From positions 1 through 64,000 of the forward strand of contig JAIFAC010000405.1 of assembly GCA_026545765.1 (NCBI GenBank): 64,000 bases of DNA, in the 5' to 3' direction. The notes under the pieces were generated by a model. It ran no database searches. It was not told the origin of the DNA and was given only the letters and a program-made list of their open reading frames with translations. Source of the stretch: Plantago major. Taxonomy: Eukaryota; Streptophyta; Magnoliopsida; Lamiales; Plantaginaceae. The position numbers and the translations under genes were made by a program. How positions within the stretch are numbered: the stretch's first letter is position 1; every line of letters starts with the position of its first letter. This document shows, one piece after another, positions 1 to 12,823 of this stretch.

Positions 1-689
1 ATTCGATGATGTGTTTGCACTGACAACCTTTCTTGTAAACTCCGACAACATGTGGTGTAAGTTCTTCTTGAGATACCTTATCACGATTCTTTGTTTGGTA
101 ACATAGCCCTCTTTGTTCTTTCTAGGACTTGAGGAGATGACAGTTCATCATCTTCATTCATCGAGCTCTCTCATCGGCATTGGGGCCCAGTTGGTCCATT
201 ATTCCTACGGTTTACTGCGAATGGGCTTGGTGTTTTCACCCACTTTTGGCGGCATTTATGAGTTCATCGGCAAGGCTTTACGCATTAATCAGTAACATTT
301 AAAAGCACTTTCTCTTCTGAGTCTACTTGTTCGATAGTTGATAACTCTTTTCTTGACATTGATGAGTTCATCTGCCTTTATCAGTTCATCGGCGATACTG
401 CAGATATCGAGAATCGACATGACCTCTTTGGGTGTGTCTTGATTTGCCTTGAGACTTCTTTCTTGAAGTTACGGGCTTCTTGGTGCCAACCTTTCTTGAG
501 ATACCTTTTCGGACTTACAGCTTCTTAGAACCTTCGAGACCCGGTAACGTTTTTCATCAAGTTTGTATACTCCATATTTGTAGAGTGGATTCTTGTTGGC
601 TATTTCGGTAGTCTCTCTCACAGAGCTTTCCCGATAGCGAGCTTTTCGGTAAGTAGCATATTTTGGGACCATATCCTACGATGGCCTTT

Positions 690-1436
690 GGCTCGGCTAG
701 TCCTTTGGTAATCTTAGGCTGAAGCCTTGAATCTTCTTCTGAAACTTGAAGGCGTACTTTCCCGATTAAAAAGGGTTTTCCGACCTTTGTCTTGTTGATT
801 CAAGAACATCATCATCCACGTTCTTGGCTTATACGTCAGCACCTCCTTGTAGACCATCAAAGCATCATGAAGAATGCAAGCGGTACATCGATGAACCATT
901 AGATGTGCAGTTGGGATGTCGACAAGCTTGAACTTCGGTGGTGTATCGATTTTCAAGATCACACACGTCCTTTGTAAGTTCTTTAACACCTTCAAGGAGT
1001 TCATCATCCTTGGTGTTTATTTCAAAATCATTTCCAAGATTTTGAAACTTCAACAACTTCTGAAAGTTGTTAAGTCGGAAGGATTTCCTTTCCTTGGTGA
1101 GGTTTTATGAACCTATTTGGTGCCTTGAAACAGGAAATTATCACAGGTTGTTGTAAAATTCGACACATCAGTGATGAAATTCCACTAGGCGGCAGATAGA
1201 AAACCACTTGATTTGTGCCTTTTCAAGCATGTCGAGAATCAATTTTACTCGGTTTGGTTTCTCTATTGCGGCGGTATTCCTCAACCATGGCACCACCCAA
1301 ATCATTACGTGATTTGAAGTCAATAGTCGATTAAAATCTCCTACCGGTCGGTTGTTCACAATAACCAACTACGGTGCTTGCTTTTTGGCGATGCCGGTGG
1401 AGATTAATTCGATTTTGGTTGAACTTTTAGGGCCAT
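690..1436 (-). pseudogene. Extra degenerate reading frame downstream of pol in element A, function unknown
   Basis: Between the end of RNase H (about 2290) and the window edge the minus strand keeps protein-like pieces in shifting frames. An ATG at 1436 opens a short stretch. Pieces follow at 1368-1168 (a W.VPW.RNTAAIEKP.R segment) and 1056-715 (one frame with NDFEINTKDDELLEG, another with HLMVHRCTACILHDAL). I do not recognise the family. SIRE/Maximus Copia elements often carry a further reading frame between pol and the 3' LTR, sometimes called env-like. The position fits, but I see no clear signal peptide or membrane segment here. Confidence 0.4.
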
Positions 1437-2289
1437 CTCTTTATATAGTGTAGGGATTTGAAATTGGTGTTTGAAAGAGATTTGATTTAGTAATTCTTTG
1501 CGGAAAAAACTTAATCTTGATTTGCGAGAGATTGTAGAAGGTTTTGCGAGAGAATCGAAGAAGGATTTACTATTTTGTGCAAGATGAGTTTTCGGATTAG
1601 GCAAAAGTGATTTCCTATGCCAAATCCTCTATATATAGCAGTTGAATCCCAGAAAAATACATACAAATTGATTTTTGTGTATGCGTATACTGTGATTTAC
1701 AGCGGCGTGAGCAAAAAGCTAGTTAGAGCATTAAATGCTTAGTGGGCCATATACAATTTCCAGATCCACTATTTCTTTGAATTAATTTCACCACTGAGAT
1801 CAATCGATTAATTTCATCAAGGGTCACCATTGCTTCTTGACCAATGATCACAATCAACAAAGTGTAATTGTGCCCATTTAATGAATTTTGGCTATTAGCT
1901 ATCTGAATCGCGTCTTTGTATGACCAAGAAACCTTTGTTGCGAATCATCTTATACTTAGGATTTTCCAAGTTTTCATCAAGATAGAAATAATCACGAATT
2001 TCAAGAGAGTAGTTATTTGCAGATAGTTGTACTATTCTCCTTTGTGTTCTCCGTTTATAGAGTGATTCGGATATACGAGTTCGATCTCGGAGATCTTAAA
2101 ACATCTTTTGCTCTTTAGCCTTTTGACTTGGATACCGTTCCGGTTTCTCTTTTCTCTTTTACGGATGCGATGCCGTTCGGATACCTCTTCTCTGGATGCC
2201 ACGTTCCGGATACCTCTTCTCTGGATGCCGTTCAGGATACTTCTTCTCTGGATGCTTCGGTACACGAACTTTGATTCATTGGTAGTTCC

Positions 2290-3640
2290 ATTAATCCAAG
2301 ACTATGTCTTAAGGCTAGAATCTACTTTCTTGTAGTGGTTAGTGAAGATATACGCAAGTTGGTCTTGATGCCAATCTTGAGTATCTCTATATTGCCCTTT
2401 TCAACATGGTCTCTAATGAAGTGATGTCTAACATCAATGTGCTTTGTTACGGCGTGAAATTTGGGATTACATGTAATCGCAATAGCACTTGTGTTGTCAC
2501 GAAAATGGGAGTTTCTTCTCATTGAGTCCATAGTCTTTAGGTTGTTGTATCCCACGAATTTGTGTTGCACAACAACCGACAATATATTGACCTGTGGTAG
2601 AAGTTGCAATTGAGTTTGCTTCTTGCTAAACCATGAGATAAGTCTAGTACCGAAGCTGGCGAGTTCACGAGGTGCTTTCCTATCAGCGGTGATCCGACAT
2701 AATCGGCCGTCGAGTGCCAGCTAAACTCAATCCACTTTCTTTAGGATACCACAATCCTACATCTCTGTACCTTTTACATACCTTAATATTTTCCTTAGCA
2801 ATGTTGTAGTGTGTTTGCATTGGATTTGTAAAAATCTACAACATACTCAATGACATATTGAATATCGAGTTTACTTGCGGTGAGGTAAAGTAGTGAACCT
2901 ATCAATTTCCTATACTTATGTTCTTCAACACTTTTATGCGATTCGATATAGGTCATTTTGGTTCAATGCTCATAGGTATCTTAGCATTCTTTTGGAAGGC
3001 TTAAGATTGAATTTGTGAGCATATCTTTTCGCATACTTTGTTTGACTAATGAATATTCCATCATTGAGTTGCTTGACTTGCAATCCTAGGAAATAATTCA
3101 TTTCTCCCATCATGCTCATCTCAAACTTGCTTTTCATGAGATTTTGCAAAGTCATTACAAAGTTGCTTGTCCTTAGATCAAAATATGATGTCATCAACAT
3201 ATACTTGAACTAAGAGTAGTTTCCGTCATGATTTAAGGTAAATAAAGTTTTATCAAATTCACCTTTCTTGAAACCACTTTCCGGAAGGTATTTGGCCAAG
3301 TGTCATACCATGCTCTTGGAGCTGTTTTAGTCCATCTGAGCTTTATGGTTTATAGACCATTTACTTTAGAAACTTCAAAGCCGGTGGTTGCTCAACATAA
3401 ACTTCTTTTGCAAGTTCACCGTTTAAGAATGCACTTTTGACATCCATCGATAAACTTTGAAATCTTTATGAAATTTGAAGGCTAGAAAGAGTCTTATTGC
3501 ATCAATCGGCTTGGTGCATATGACTCGTCAAAATCTAATCCTTGATGCGTGGTAATCCTTAGCGACCAATCTTGCTTTGTTTACAGTTATTTCAGTTCAT
3601 TCATCTTTTACGAAAACCCATTTAGTTCCAATCAGGATAT
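2290..3640 (-). pseudogene. Copia reverse transcriptase and RNase H (element A), broken
   Basis: The catalytic YVDD is read at about 3203-3190 on the minus strand. It is followed by the Copia connection sequence with NYFLGLQV and YAK at 3110-3010. The RNase H end is at 2530-2330, with the DN.SAIAI and KHIDVRHHFIRDHV-type blocks that close Copia polyproteins. Upstream, fragments at 3580-3380 resemble the Copia RT start (DVKSAFLNG-like). Frame is lost between each block. These domains copy the RNA genome into DNA and remove the RNA strand. Confidence 0.82.
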
Positions 3641-4439
3641 TCTTCTATAAATGGAACTAGTTTCGAGACTTTGTTTCTCTCAAATTGATCCGACTCTTCT
3701 TGCATTGCGAGAGATCCGATCTTGGTCTCTAGTGCTTCTTCTATATTTTTAGGTTCAATATTTGAGATGAAACATCCAAAAGAGAATTAGCATTTTCAGC
3801 TATTGCTCTCCTAGTCCTAACACCTTGATTAATTGGTCGATTACATCGCTGCGAGATGATCTTTGATCCATCTCATCATAGGTTTAGTGCTAGTCGGATC
3901 AATATCCAGTGATTTGTATGTGAATCACTAAGATTTTGATTTGATACTTTTTCGATGTCTGAGATATCGACATATGAAATGTCATGGATATCGACACTTT
4001 TTGATGTTAGAGATATGGAACATGCATTCCGACATTCTTATTTTCGAGATACCTCTTCATGATGAAGGTTCTCGATAACCTTTTCCATTTACGGAAGACT
4101 CATGGGAAATTCTTCATCATGTATGCAGTAGTCATCTTGTTGTTACTAGGCATTTCAAGCTTTTCTCGTCAGTCATCCCCACTTTCCATAATGATGTTTC
4201 TCCTTTACGAGGATTCTTCTTTAGAATCCTCGGTAATAGTTCTTTGAACTTTTAGAGTTCATCATTAGGAGGTGTTTCTTATTTCCTTCATTGAATCTGA
4301 CATGAATTGATTCTTCAATTTTCTTTGTTCTTTTGTTGTAAACTATGTAAGCTTTGCTATCGTGGAATAACCGAAAAACACCTTCATCGACTTTGGTTGA
4401 AATGTTCTCGAGATAATCTTTCCATTGTTTAAAACAAAA

Positions 4440-5750
4440 CATCTGACCAATACTCTCGGATGTTTGATATTAGAAGTCTACCAGCCAAAGATTTCATAGG
4501 GGTCTTGTCATGGTGTTTGTTTATCAAGCATACATTTTGAGTGTAACATTGTGTTTCTGACTTGACCCGATAAATTGCACTTATTTGATATGTCGCTAGC
4601 ATTGTCCTTACGGCTTCCTTAAGGATTCTGTTTTCCTTTCTGCAGCACCATTTTGTTGAGGTGTTCTTCTGAGGAGAAAGTTGGTGTTGTATACCTTTGC
4701 GGTCTGAAAACTCCTTTATGTCTTTGGTTGACAAACTCGATTACCATAGTGACCGATTGCGAGATACCTTGTCATTTTCATGACTTCAAGCTTTTTCGGA
4801 AGTTTGGTATCTCCACCACGGCATCAGTTGTGTTTCGAAAAGACAACCCAGTGAATCTTGAGAAGTCATCTGACAACGAGACCATACTTCTTTCTGCATA
4901 ACTAGTTATAGATGATTGAAAAGATCCATGTGTAAAAGTTTGGAGGTCTAACAGAGTGTACGATTTTGGACTTGAAAGAGATCTTAAATTGTTTCCCCAT
5001 CGAGGCGAGCGGATACCATCCTTCTGAAGATGTTACGGGAAGGCTGACGACTAACTCTTTCTTGTCAAGTCTATTGAGTTTTGAAGTTCAAGTGACTCAT
5101 TCTTTTGTGCCATAACGGTGCTCTTACATGTGCAGATTGACTCACCATGAGACATTCTTTAGTTGTGGCGAGATGCTTGATCGGCAACATAAAGGCGCCT
5201 TTCCGACCAACTAAGGTATGCTTTGACTCATTGTCGATTAGTTTACGATGTTAGCTTTGAATTTTATAGTAAAACCCTTATGCATAAGCTGGTTCATGCT
5301 AAATAGATTACATTTCAAATCCTTAACATATGTCGTCGGTGATTGTTAGAGTCCCCAATTTAGCGTTGCCAAATCCGGAGAGGATTTAATTCTCCTCTAA
5401 CAAATCGATGCTCTGGTCCTATGTTGCAAGCTTTGTAATCAACCATTTGCTTTGTCTCTGTCGTATGCTTTCGCATCCACTATCAAATAGCCATTGTGCT
5501 TTAGTCCGGAGGCATTTTGCACACAACGGAAAGCAGATTAGGTTCTCATATCTTTGATGGGCAAAATTAATTAAAAGTTCTTCGATAGGAATCCATTTTG
5601 AATGAATTTCTTTGAAATATGCTTTTATGCAGCAGGCGTGGAGAATTCTATTTGAATGAATGTTATCATTAGTGAGAATTATTTTCTTCCTTGGTGTGTT
5701 CCTAGGTACTCCATATGATGCTTTCGGATACATCGAGGTTTACGAGTTTG
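4440..5750 (-). pseudogene. Copia protease and integrase (element A), broken
   Basis: Near 5475-5483 the frame contains FDSGC, the aspartic protease core of Copia polyproteins (usually in a W.LDSGCS context). Downstream, around 4880-4840, is DDFSRF from the integrase core. At 4690-4600 is the A.RKNRTLKEA.RTMLA-like block that carries the third catalytic acid region, and at 4500-4280 the integrase C-terminal segment (FG, K.DYLE, KVDEGVF). Protease matures the polyprotein and integrase joins the cDNA to host DNA. Stops and frame changes separate every block, so no active enzyme can be made from the sequence as given. Confidence 0.78.
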
Positions 5751-5939
5751 CTTTCACAAACTTAGCCTTCCTTGCCGATTTCTTCTAGCCACGGCATTGA
5801 TTTTCGATGGCTTGATTTAACTTCCACTTGATAATTGCTTTGAGCAATTCTAGCTTTCGACCATCGTTCTTGCTCTGCTTGTACTCATGAGCAAGTTGTT
5901 TTCAAATACCTTTGTAATACCATTTCGAGCACTTGAAGC

Positions 5940-7941
5940 TATCGAGATCTTTTCTCGGTGACTTTGCTAGTCTCTGGTTGGTCGATTTCTTTCGAGAAAA
6001 AGTGACATGGGAGGAATTTGCGGCTCTGCAATTCTACCTTTTGAGAGACATATATGTAGGTGTTTACACTTTTTGATGTTGTGTTTCTTTTGAGCGATAT
6101 GACAGTTTTGTTTTGACTTGTTTTTCCCACAAAGGTTTGAGTATGGCTGCCTTTCCTTTGTCGATAATCTTTGTCTTCTCACCGATACTATAGATTGCAT
6201 GGGAAGTCTTCTTGAGTACTTACAAATGTTCTTCTCTCCTTACTCTTATTGAGTGATAGAACAATGCATACGTATTATTGAAGTCCTTTCTTTTAAGGAT
6301 CTCTTAAGTAAGATTGTACTTGATAAGAGTGTCACTAGCTTTGGCATAAGATTGAAAAGATAATTCTTTCTTCTTGAGTTCCTTGTTCTCGAAAGAAGAT
6401 CTTCATAATTCTTTCGTAATTGACCATTGCTTCTTTATGTGACTTTTAGGTCTGAGATATCGAGCTTTGAGAGATGCATTTTCAGCATCCTTTCTCTCAA
6501 ATTCTTTAACTAATTGAGAATTTTCCTTTTCGAGAATTCTTTTCTTCTTGAGTTTTCGGCTCTAGCTTTCGGATCATTAAATTCTCTTTCATAGATGTCA
6601 AGTTCTTTCTGAGATTTTCTAGATTTTTTATTTCCTCTTCATCACTTTCATTAGTATACTTGGGAATTATGTGTTACCTCATCAGCCATAAGACATTTTC
6701 TATGTTGGAGATGTACGGACCGTCAATTTCGACAACTCCACATTTCATTCTTCTTGAGGCGAAGTCGATTATATCATGAGTAACTCCACATAATTACGGT
6801 GATGGTAAGGTTGAGTCATCTGAATTGTCATCTTGAATGTTTCAGCGTCTAGAGCATCTAGTTGAATTTGGATTTTCTTTCTTTCTTGATTAACAGCAAC
6901 TTCGGTTTCTTGAAGATTTTCCTATCTTTCTTGTCTTTGTCCTTAGTTTGTTGAGGCGGGACAATCCTTCTTGAAGTGGCAGGTTTACGACAATAGAAGC
7001 GGATATCGTTTCAATTTACGCTTCCTCGGTACATGATGCTTTACGGTGGCTTGTTCGTGAGCTTTGCATATTTTGTCTTGGTGATAGTTTGAAACTAGAT
7101 GCTTTTTGACTTCTCTTTGGCTTTTCTTCTTTCAATTTCTCGTGATATATTTGCTCATTTGCTTTGCGGCAAGAGCATCCTCGGTTCTTCCTTGCTTTTC
7201 TTCTTTTTGAAGTTCCTTGAGTGATTAAAAACGTTTTCCAACTTTTAGGTTGTTTGTTCTCTTTGAGTTGTCTCATAATCACGATGGCAAGATGAGAGAA
7301 AAGTTCCTTTGGAGTGATATTTGGCATTCCTTGGTTAAAATAAAAGAATTTGGTATGCTCCGGTTGTGGTTAAGACTTGACAATGGTCTTAATCTTTTAC
7401 ATTGGGAGTATCTGTTCTTTCCTAAGAGGCGCCATGTCACTCATGAGGTGGTAAATAAAATCAAGTTCTTCGAGTTTGATGGGTCCTTGTTTGAAATTTT
7501 GAAATTTCAACTTGAGAACCGAACTTGTTTTCTTTGGTTTTCTCGATTCCTGATTTCTTCAATCGGTTGCGAGCGACTTTCGCCGTTTTAGCACCCATTT
7601 TACTGTATATGCTTGATGTCGTCGATGATGATATTACGAGCTTGACCATCAGACGATTTCTCTTGGCATCTTCCGATGTCTAGAGTTCTCTGAGCTTTAG
7701 TTAAATAAATAACTTGACTAGTAGATCTCCGCTTGTTGGCGCATCGGTTTGTGAAGATCCTTCCTTTGATCTCTGTCTACCATTAGAAACCTCCATGACT
7801 TGTTTGAGTTGTTGAATGACAATTGTGCCATTCTTTATCACTTCGATAATTTCTTCACTTATGGCTTCAAGGTGGAGCATCATGTAATTTTTCAATTTCT
7901 CGTAGTTCTCTGGTTTGAGAATGGGTGCATCCTCGAGACAT
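5940..7941 (-). pseudogene. Copia gag (element A), frameshifted
   Basis: The start was placed at the ATG at 7941 because it opens the same leader as the gag of element C at 61937: a short Met-Ser stretch, then DAPILKPENYEK, then a helical segment ending VIQQLK.VMEVSNG. Frame is lost within a few codons and changes repeatedly afterwards. Further pieces recognisable by comparison with element C are a Lys/Glu-rich coiled-coil-like part around 7016-7330 and a tail around 5940-6200 that matches the end of element C. Gag forms the virus-like particle in which reverse transcription occurs. No intact CCHC knuckle was found. Confidence 0.72.
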
Positions 7942-8040
7942 ACACGCACATAACACACAAATTAAATAGTCCTCAAAAATGGACAAAGTTCCTTCACCTA
8001 TCTGAGGATCTAGGTTGATCTGAAGGCTTGTGAACCTCAC

Positions 8041-8051
8041 CTCTGATACCA
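8041..8051 (-). other. Primer binding site of Copia element A
   Basis: The minus strand reads TGGTATCAGAG two bases inside the LTR edge. This matches the 3' end of initiator methionine tRNA, the usual minus-strand primer of plant Copia elements. It fixes both the LTR border and the element's orientation. Confidence 0.85.
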
Positions 8052-8053
8052 CT

Positions 8054-9616
8054 TGTTGGTCAGGATAACGGCAAAGTAAAAAGCGGGGGGGTGAATAGTC
8101 TTTTAAAACTTTTGTCGATAAAACTATTTCTCGAATATGAATAGATATCGATACTTAAAAGCAAGCGGAAGACTTAATAAAGATAAGTGCAGAAACAGTT
8201 AAAATGTGTGTGTGTGTTGCTGAAATGTAAATACAGAAAGGTAAATAACACAGCAAGTATAGTGGTATCTGGAGGTGGCGTAATCCTCCAACTAATCCAC
8301 TTCGCAGACCTAGAATTCACTAGAGCAGATAATTGAGTTCTCCTTACAATAATCCCCAGTTGTTCCCTTTCCACAGTACTTCATGTACTCGAAACCTTTG
8401 AGTTATTCCTAGCTTCCCAAGCTAAGTACTTCTATACTCAATAACCTTGGAGTTATTCCTTAGTTTCCCGAATCAAGTACTTCCTATACTCCGGTAACCT
8501 TGGAGTTATTCACGATTTTCAAACTAAGTACTTCACATGCTCCACGATTATGGTGTTGGTTTTAGTTTGAGTTGTCGGATGAGCTTCTTTAATAACTTAT
8601 TGATTATTGAGATAGCTCTGTGAATCAAGTTATAACACTTTACTGTATGGTATCTTGTTCGATTTCTTGACCCAGTCTTAGTTAAATGTTCAAGAATGAA
8701 TCTCGGATACTTGATCTTTCGTTTCAACTCTTTCACGAGATAGCTATGCTTGTTTAGGATCGGGACACTTAGAGCTTGATGTTACTCAAGATCAAATGCT
8801 TTGGTATGTGAAGCTTTGAGAGTAAGTAAGTTGCTTTGAGAGAGTAATACGTTCAGCGTTTTCAAGTTATGTCGTGTGTCTAAGGTACCTTCTCAAGCAG
8901 TCTAAGTGTTGATATTTATAGATGAATTTGAGTGCCGTTTGAATAGTATCCGTTAGGCTCAAATTCAAACTATTGATATCTGTGTATAATCTTATGTGAG
9001 TTTGTCTTCTTCTTGAAAAATTTGCCGTTGCTTTTATTCGACATCTCTGTCCGTGCATTAAATGCATTGTACTATACTTTTGTCTGTAGTGTCAGCGGAA
9101 CTATGCTTTATGTCGAGACTAGTGCTATCTGATTCTTTGCGTCCATATCTTCAATCTTGGATACCACTTATTTATTGAAACAACTTTGTTGGCAATATAT
9201 AATTCTTTTTGAAATGTGGTTAATGCTCAAGGTATCGAGAATGAATATCTGTGGACACTTTCCTTGTTTTCGGATAGGCCTTTTATTTCTCGAGATATCT
9301 CTTGTGACACGATCTGTTTAAAGCTGATTCGTGTCTTTAAGATGTCTGGAGGTATCTGAACAACGATTCGATAATCTTCTTGATTTCTTCAAGTCTTCAA
9401 TGTCGTTGAGCTTGTTACTTGGATGTCTTCTTCTTGGTCTTCTCTTCATAAAATAAAATTACATTTTGAGACCTAACATCCTATACAAGATTAGCTAGAC
9501 TATCATATAGTGAGTTTCCTCTTTTACAATGTTCAAGTGAACGAAGGTACTAATCACCTTTACGAGACTAAGATAAGTCATCATGTTGATCAAAATCTAA
9601 GCGGACATTTCTAACA
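8054..9616 (-). repeat. 5' LTR of Copia element A
   Basis: On the minus strand it opens TGTTAGAAAT and closes CCAACA. It aligns by eye over its whole length with the LTR at 60230-61824 and the solo LTR at 10485-11923, including a shared inner string GATGTTAGGTCTC about 140 bases from the 5' edge. The start was set at 9616 from that three-way comparison. Several CTAACA words follow at 9617-9660, so the outer edge is uncertain by a few tens of bases. A short GT run lies near 8205. Confidence 0.85.
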
Positions 9617-9664
9617 AAATATCTAACAAATTTCCTAACAAATTTCTCAAGAAATTTTCAACAA

Positions 9665-9770
9665 ATTTCTGACACTCTCTTTCATACTTTATCACCATCT
9701 CTCCTACTTTATTAATTTTCTCTTAAATCTTGTGCAGAGGCAGTGGGAAGATTAAATCGGGACGGAGGAG
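9665..9770. mobile_element. Stowaway-type MITE, right-end remnant
   Basis: The segment ends GGGACGGAGGAG followed by TA, the reverse complement of the Stowaway terminus CTCCTCCGTCCC. It is preceded by the pyrimidine-rich CTCTC/ACTTTAT body seen in this MITE group. Its left half is missing and element A's LTR lies beside it, suggesting that the Copia element landed in or next to this MITE. Confidence 0.5.
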
Positions 9771-9774
9771 TATT

Positions 9775-10296
9775 AGATTGAGGCAAATTTGGAAGATTAG
9801 AAAAGTATATACTAAGTTGTAGTAAAGAATATGTAGTAAAGATTTGAGGTTGTATCAATTTGTAATTCACCTATTTATAATCATAAAATAATTTATATTG
9901 CAAATGCAGAGCGGTCTTTCGTAATTTATCTAGGAATTGGCATATATTGCCAAAAAGGTCATCGATTTTATCAATCAAAATATCTATATGTTTAACATTG
10001 ATATTTTTTCATATTATAAAATAACCCAATTCGTTAACAATATAAACATTTTGATTAATAACTTGAATGATTTTCATAACAGTATATATCAGTCTCTAAA
10101 TAAGTTATACACTAGAGATCATCTTTATGTAGACTTTGTGTAACTTCAAAGGTGTAATTAAATATGGTACATATTAACATCTTATAGTTTAGTTTGTAGT
10201 TCCTTCTTAAAATGGTAAAAAGATCTTACTTTTATAATACTATCGTTTTACATCTTTACTTGTTGGATAACCTGTTGATTGAACTCATAAATTTAT
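9775..10296. other. AT-rich non-coding DNA
   Basis: A 68-codon open stretch at 9937-10143 is rich in Ile and Asn, as expected by chance in AT-rich DNA. No motif, splice signal or repeat was recognised. Confidence 0.5.
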
Positions 10297-10298
10297 TA

Positions 10299-11995
10299 CT
10301 ACCTCCGTCCCGCTAAAACATGTAACTATTCTTTTTTGGACGTCCCACTAATTTATGTCACTTCCTAAAATAGTAAAAAAGTAAACCCCACTATATTATA
10401 CTTTTTTTTTTAATTTTTTTTTATCATTTCTCTCTCTTATCTTTCATACTTTCTCCATTATTTATCATTTATCTCTCCACCAATTGTTGGTCCACATAAC
10501 GGCAAAGTAAAAAGCTGCGAAGTGAATAGTCTTTTCAAACTTTTGTCGATCACGGTTTCTCGGATATACGATACTTAAATTGAAAGGCGGAAGACTTTAT
10601 GTGATAAGTGCAAGTGTCAGCAAGCTTATATAGTGATAAATACTCAGCATGTAATAGATAACTGAATGTAAAGTACAGTAAGTAAATAACACAAAGTTTT
10701 TTATAGTGGTATCTGAAGGTGGCATAATCCTTCAACTAATCCATTCGCCCTTTCTCAGGACTTGAATTCACTAAGATAAGATAATGAGGTTCCCTTACAA
10801 AATCCTATCTTTTGATTCCTTTAACACTATGGTTCCCAAAGTGTTCCCTACGAGTTATTCCGCCTTTCTCGTCAGTACTTCCTCTACTCGGTAACCTTTG
10901 AGTTTTTCCTTAGCTTCCCAAGCCGTATAATTTCCTTGCTAAGTTAGGTGAGGACTTTAGTTTTCTCAATTAAATCATTTCCTAAACAGCGTGGAGGTGT
11001 TTTGTTATAGTAGTTGTCGTAAGCTAACTTGATAACTTGTTCACTTACTTAGAGAGCTTTGAAGAATCAATCTTCCTTCATACTCTTTTTCGATTATGGG
11101 AAGTTGTTCTTTCTTGACAAAATACTTGTGTTATGTTAAAGAGAATGAATCACATATATAAGTCACAACTAAATCCTTTGATTCAACTCTTTCCGATAAT
11201 CAAGTCTTATTGAGATCGGGACATAGAACTTTTATGCTACTTAGAATCGAGAGCTTGAGTATGACGGTTTGCTTTGAAAGTAAGTAGGTTTGAAGGCTTG
11301 ATTTGAATTATGGCGTATTAGGTGTAAGCTCAGTGTGTCTTCAAACATTCTAAATGGTGATATTTATAGTTGAAAATCATACCGTTTGAATAGTATCCGT
11401 TAGGCATTTTGAAATTCAAACTATTGATGTCGATAATAATCTTTGATGAGCTTTGTCTCTTTTCGGAGATTTCATCTTTACTCGAGACATCTACATACAT
11501 GTAATAAATACTTGTATAATATTTTGTCCTGTCGTCTCAGCGGAAATAGGCCGCTATCGAGGCTTTGCACTTACTAACTCAATAACATTTGGGTGTGAAA
11601 CCTCTTTGAAAACTTGTCTTCCAAAGACACTTATTTCCTTAAGGTATCGAGGAGACATTTCTCCTTAGTCTTGACAATCTTATGCGATCTCTTGATCTTC
11701 AATAAATTGAGCTCTTCCCTCTGGATGCTTTCTTCTTGGTCTTCTTCAAAGATATAAAAATTATATTCAAAGACCAAACATCCTATACAAGATATACTAG
11801 ACTAACATTCTCAGTAAGCTTCATCTTTTACAATATTCAAGTGAACTAAGAGTACTAGTTACCTTTCTGAGCTAAGATAAGTCATTAGGGTTCTTGATCG
11901 AATCTAGCGAGATATTCCTAACACCGACTAACAATAAACTATTGATCGTCTTAAAAAACAAGAAAAGTTTGTAGTGCATACCATGAGACCGGGGG
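10299..11995. mobile_element. Stowaway-type MITE split by a solo LTR
   Basis: The left half (10299-10484) starts CTACCTCCGTCCCG just after a TA. The right half (11924-11995) ends GAGACCGGGGG just before a TA. The two ends are imperfect inverted copies and TA is the Tc1/mariner (Stowaway) target. Joined without the intervening solo LTR, the halves give a MITE of about 258 bp. Confidence 0.6.
10485..11923 (-). repeat. Solo LTR of the element A/C Copia family
   Basis: It runs from TGTTGG to CTAACA on the plus strand, so TGTTAG...CCAACA on the minus strand. It matches the LTRs at 8054-9616 and 60230-61824 throughout. There is no primer site or gag beside it. Flanks CCAAT (10480-10484) and CCGAC (11924-11928) could be a diverged 5 bp duplication of an original CCAAC. 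Solo LTRs form by recombination between the two LTRs of one element. Confidence 0.82.
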
Positions 11996-11997
11996 TA

Positions 11998-12495
11998 TTA
12001 GAAAATGAATATATTAGGTTTATTACAAATACAATTCCTCTTAAATGTCCTAATCTCATCGAATTCACCATTAATTCAACAATAACAAAAAAATTAACAA
12101 TTAAATTACTTTTATTAGATATAAATATAAAGGTCCAACAAATTTTAATTTAGTCAAACACACTCTTTACAAATTGATATTATAAATTACAAATTTGACA
12201 CTAAATTATAACAAACTATATATTTACTTCAAAAATCATGTTTTATCTTACAAATTATAATCCCTAACAAAATTATAAACAAATCATTAAAAATAAAATG
12301 CGATTAGGGACCGCTCTTATAGAGTGACGAGGGACTAAAAGGGACCAACAAACACTACAATGAAAGTCAGAAATATTAGGATTTTAGTTAGAACATAGTT
12401 GGTATACATACAAATGAAAAATGAGATACAATTGCTTATTCATAAAAATATTATTGATAACGTTTAAGAAAATTATATTTATATTTAAGAACATC
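11998..12495. other. AT-rich intergenic DNA
   Basis: Nothing recognisable: no coding potential, no clear repeats. Confidence 0.5.
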
Positions 12496-12792
12496 AGTGT
12501 CACGCCCCAAAATCAAAATACTTTGGCGCGACTGGCCGTCTATCTTGAGATGGGCTCACGCTTGAAATCTCAATTTTATTTACAAAAGCAGTTTGAAAGG
12601 TAATTCATAGCTTCTAAACACAAAATACAATATCTGACCTTGAAATTACAAGACCTTCTCTAAACACCACTACTTGCTCTAATTAGACTTTGCCTCCACT
12701 AGGCGTCCTCCAAACCACAATCACTTACTCAAGCGGAAAAAAGGTGTAAGGTGAATCTCAAGCCACTTCTACGGATCAGCGAGTTTCAATAT

Positions 12793-12798
<6 letters not shown>

Positions 12799-12823
<25 letters not shown>
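12799..12823. repeat. (AC)n microsatellite
   Basis: About 12 perfect AC units, preceded by ATACATAT. Confidence 0.9.

Larger units (their letters stand above)
1..9616 (-). mobile_element. Ty1/Copia retrotransposon, SIRE/Maximus-like (element A), truncated by window start
   Basis: Read on the minus strand the order is 5' LTR (9616-8054), Met-tRNA-type primer site, gag, protease with a DSG motif, integrase, reverse transcriptase with YVDD, RNase H, then about 2.3 kb that contains an extra degenerate reading frame. Protease-integrase-RT order defines Copia. The long LTR (about 1.56 kb), a gag with long charged helical stretches, and coding-like sequence beyond RNase H fit the SIRE/Maximus lineage; that lineage call is inference. 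All reading frames are broken by frameshifts. The 3' LTR is not in the window. The same family recurs as a solo LTR at 10485-11923 and as element C from 60230. Confidence 0.88.

Noticed and set aside
9937..10143. 68-codon Ile/Asn-rich open frame
   Set aside because: Composition follows local AT content; no homology or motif recognised.
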